This document shows positions 3,882 through 5,091 of a stretch of DNA of 5,091 nucleotides, piece after piece. This DNA comes from Nitrospirota bacterium (GTDB taxonomy: Bacteria; Nitrospirota; Nitrospiria; Nitrospirales; UBA8639). How positions within the stretch are numbered: position 1 is the stretch's first letter; the number at the start of each line of letters is the position of its first letter. A model generated the notes under the pieces. That model saw only the letters and a list, made by a program, of their open reading frames with translations. It ran no database searches and was not told where the DNA came from. A program made the translations under genes and the position numbers. Location of the stretch: contig JAOUQB010000215.1 in assembly GCA_029879555.1 (NCBI GenBank), positions 1-5,091 on the forward strand, read 5' to 3'.

Positions 3882-5091
3882 TTGAGTATTTTGAACGTCA
3901 AAACTCTCGAGAAAGCAACTCTAGCCAATCACGACGAGTTATTCCGGCTCGGCACGGCGCTTTTGTTCATCGTTGGAATTATGCTGTTCACGATCGTACA
4001 GGGCAAGGGAGGGACGAATAGCGTGCTGCTTGTGGTTGCCGCCATGGTCGGCGGCTACATGGCAATGAATATCGGAGCGAACGATGTCGCCAACAATGTT
4101 GGACCGGCGGTTGGTTCTCACTCCCTCACGTTGGTCGGAGCGATCATTATCGCCGTGATATTCGAAACATCTGGAGCACTGATTGCTGGTGGCGATGTGG
4201 TCCGAACCATCAAGGGCAGCATCATTGATCCAACGCTGCTCCCAGACAACGAGACCTTCATATGGTTGATGATCGGCGCACTGCTGGCAGGCGCGCTATG
4301 GCTCAATTTCGCAACCGCCATCGGTGCTCCTGTCTCGACGACCCATTCAATCGTCGGTGGTGTGTTGGGGGCAGGCATCGCGGCGGGCGGTTGGGGAATC
4401 GCGAACTGGAGCGAGGTTTCTCGGATCGCGGCAAGCTGGGTCATCTCGCCGGTCCTAGGCGGCATGATCGCAGCTGGCTTCCTATACGTGATCAAGCATT
4501 CCGTGACCTACAAGCCAAGTGTGCTCACGGCCGCCCGTCGGGTTGTCCCGCACCTTATCGGGCTCATGGCATGGGCTTTCGTCACCTACCTCATGCTGAA
4601 GGGAATGAAGAAGATTATTCATGTCAGCTTCCTGACAGCCATGCTGACCGGAGGCATCGCTGCCGTCCTCATTGGCTATTTTCTGGTGAAACCGTACGTG
4701 AATCGAATGGCGCAACGGCTGTCAGATACCAAGCAAAGCGTCAATAAACTCTTTACGATCCCGTTGATTTTCGCGGCGGCGCTGTTGAGCTTCGCGCATG
4801 GGGCCAACGACGTCGCCAACGCAGTTAGTCCGCTCGCCGGCATCCATGATGCGATCATCAGTGGCGGATTACATTCGAAGGCACCAATTCCCATGTGGGT
4901 GATGTTGGTCGGGGCGATCGGAATTGCTTTGGGTTTGGCTCTCTACGGTCCCAAGTTGATTAATACGGTCGGCTCTCAGATTACCGAGCTAGACCAGACA
5001 CGAGCTTTCTGCATCGCCATGGCGGCGGCCATCACCGTGATTATCGCGTCGCAGCTCGGGCTGCCGGTCAGTTCAACCCACATCGCCGTCG
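3882..5091 (+). CDS. pit: PiT-family inorganic phosphate transporter, N-terminal 403 residues
   Basis: This is an inner-membrane low-affinity phosphate permease of the PiT family (PF01384, SLC20-like), which usually moves neutral metal-phosphate with protons or phosphate with sodium. The open frame runs off the right edge. Translation begins at TTG and reads MSILNVKTLEKATLANHDEL before the first membrane segment. The internal duplication typical of PiT is plain: GANDVANNVGPAVGSHS at 65-81 and GANDVANAVSPLAG at 307-320, each with the conserved Asn and Asp (67/68 and 309/310), plus APVSTTHSIVGG at 149-160 and LPVSSTHIAV at 394-403. Ending just after the second P-V-S-[ST]-T-H motif, it lacks perhaps only a short C-terminus of a compact member of about 420-ish residues. 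G+C is visibly higher than in the other genes, hinting at a different origin. The family is certain; the coupling ion is not. Confidence 0.96.
   Translation, partial: MSILNVKTLEKATLANHDELFRLGTALLFIVGIMLFTIVQGKGGTNSVLLVVAAMVGGYMAMNIGANDVANNVGPAVGSHSLTLVGAIIIAVIFETSGALIAGGDVVRTIKGSIIDPTLLPDNETFIWLMIGALLAGALWLNFATAIGAPVSTTHSIVGGVLGAGIAAGGWGIANWSEVSRIAASWVISPVLGGMIAAGFLYVIKHSVTYKPSVLTAARRVVPHLIGLMAWAFVTYLMLKGMKKIIHVSFLTAMLTGGIAAVLIGYFLVKPYVNRMAQRLSDTKQSVNKLFTIPLIFAAALLSFAHGANDVANAVSPLAGIHDAIISGGLHSKAPIPMWVMLVGAIGIALGLALYGPKLINTVGSQITELDQTRAFCIAMAAAITVIIASQLGLPVSSTHIAV

Noticed and set aside
4118..4495. Minus-strand open frame of 125 codons
   Set aside because: Antisense of the PiT membrane segments, which yields Ala/Pro/Met-rich low-complexity sequence without start signals.
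4262..4747. Plus-strand open frame of 161 codons
   Set aside because: Out-of-frame shadow of the PiT gene; very rich in Arg, His and Gly as expected for a shifted frame of GC-rich DNA.
1..5091. CRISPR arrays, tRNA or rRNA genes, insertion sequences
   Set aside because: No regularly spaced repeats, cloverleaf-like sequence, rRNA motifs or transposase-like protein were seen.

Overview
The window looks like chromosomal DNA of a Gram-negative (diderm) bacterium. The evidence is a SigX-like ECF sigma factor, a small protein with a clear Sec signal peptide destined for the periplasm, and strong AGGAG-type ribosome binding sites. The phylum cannot be fixed from the sequence; Proteobacteria or Nitrospirota are guesses. 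Base composition is uneven: the gaps are AT-rich, the central genes are moderate, and the PiT gene at the right end is clearly richer in G+C.

Layout, left to right. (1) Positions 1-356, minus strand: the N-terminal part of a Na/Pi-cotransporter (NptA/PNaS) family protein that runs off the left edge. (2) 357-755: an AT-rich divergent gap with a candidate sigma-70 promoter, a 14-base perfect palindrome over its -10/start region and a small hairpin. (3) 756-2329, plus strand: a tight three-gene operon of an ECF sigma factor (SigX-like), a 60-residue acidic protein that overlaps it by ATGA, and an MscS/TM-helix membrane protein like CmpX. (4) 2330-2808: a gap with little in it. (5) 2809-3261: a 150-residue exported protein, possibly related to EipA/DUF1134. 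(6) 3262-3881: mostly non-coding, with a GC-rich nested inverted repeat and one doubtful 80-codon ORF. (7) 3882 to the right edge, plus strand: most of a PiT-family inorganic phosphate transporter that begins at a TTG codon behind a strong ribosome binding site.

How it may work together: in Pseudomonas, cmpX and cfrX lie next to sigX, and SigX responds to envelope and osmotic conditions. The operon here has what appear to be the same three parts in a different order, with the sigma factor first. A membrane-tension sensor, a small putative modulator and a sigma factor would form a compact envelope-stress module. Its flanks carry two unrelated types of phosphate transporter, but a regulatory link between these and the sigma factor is only a hypothesis.
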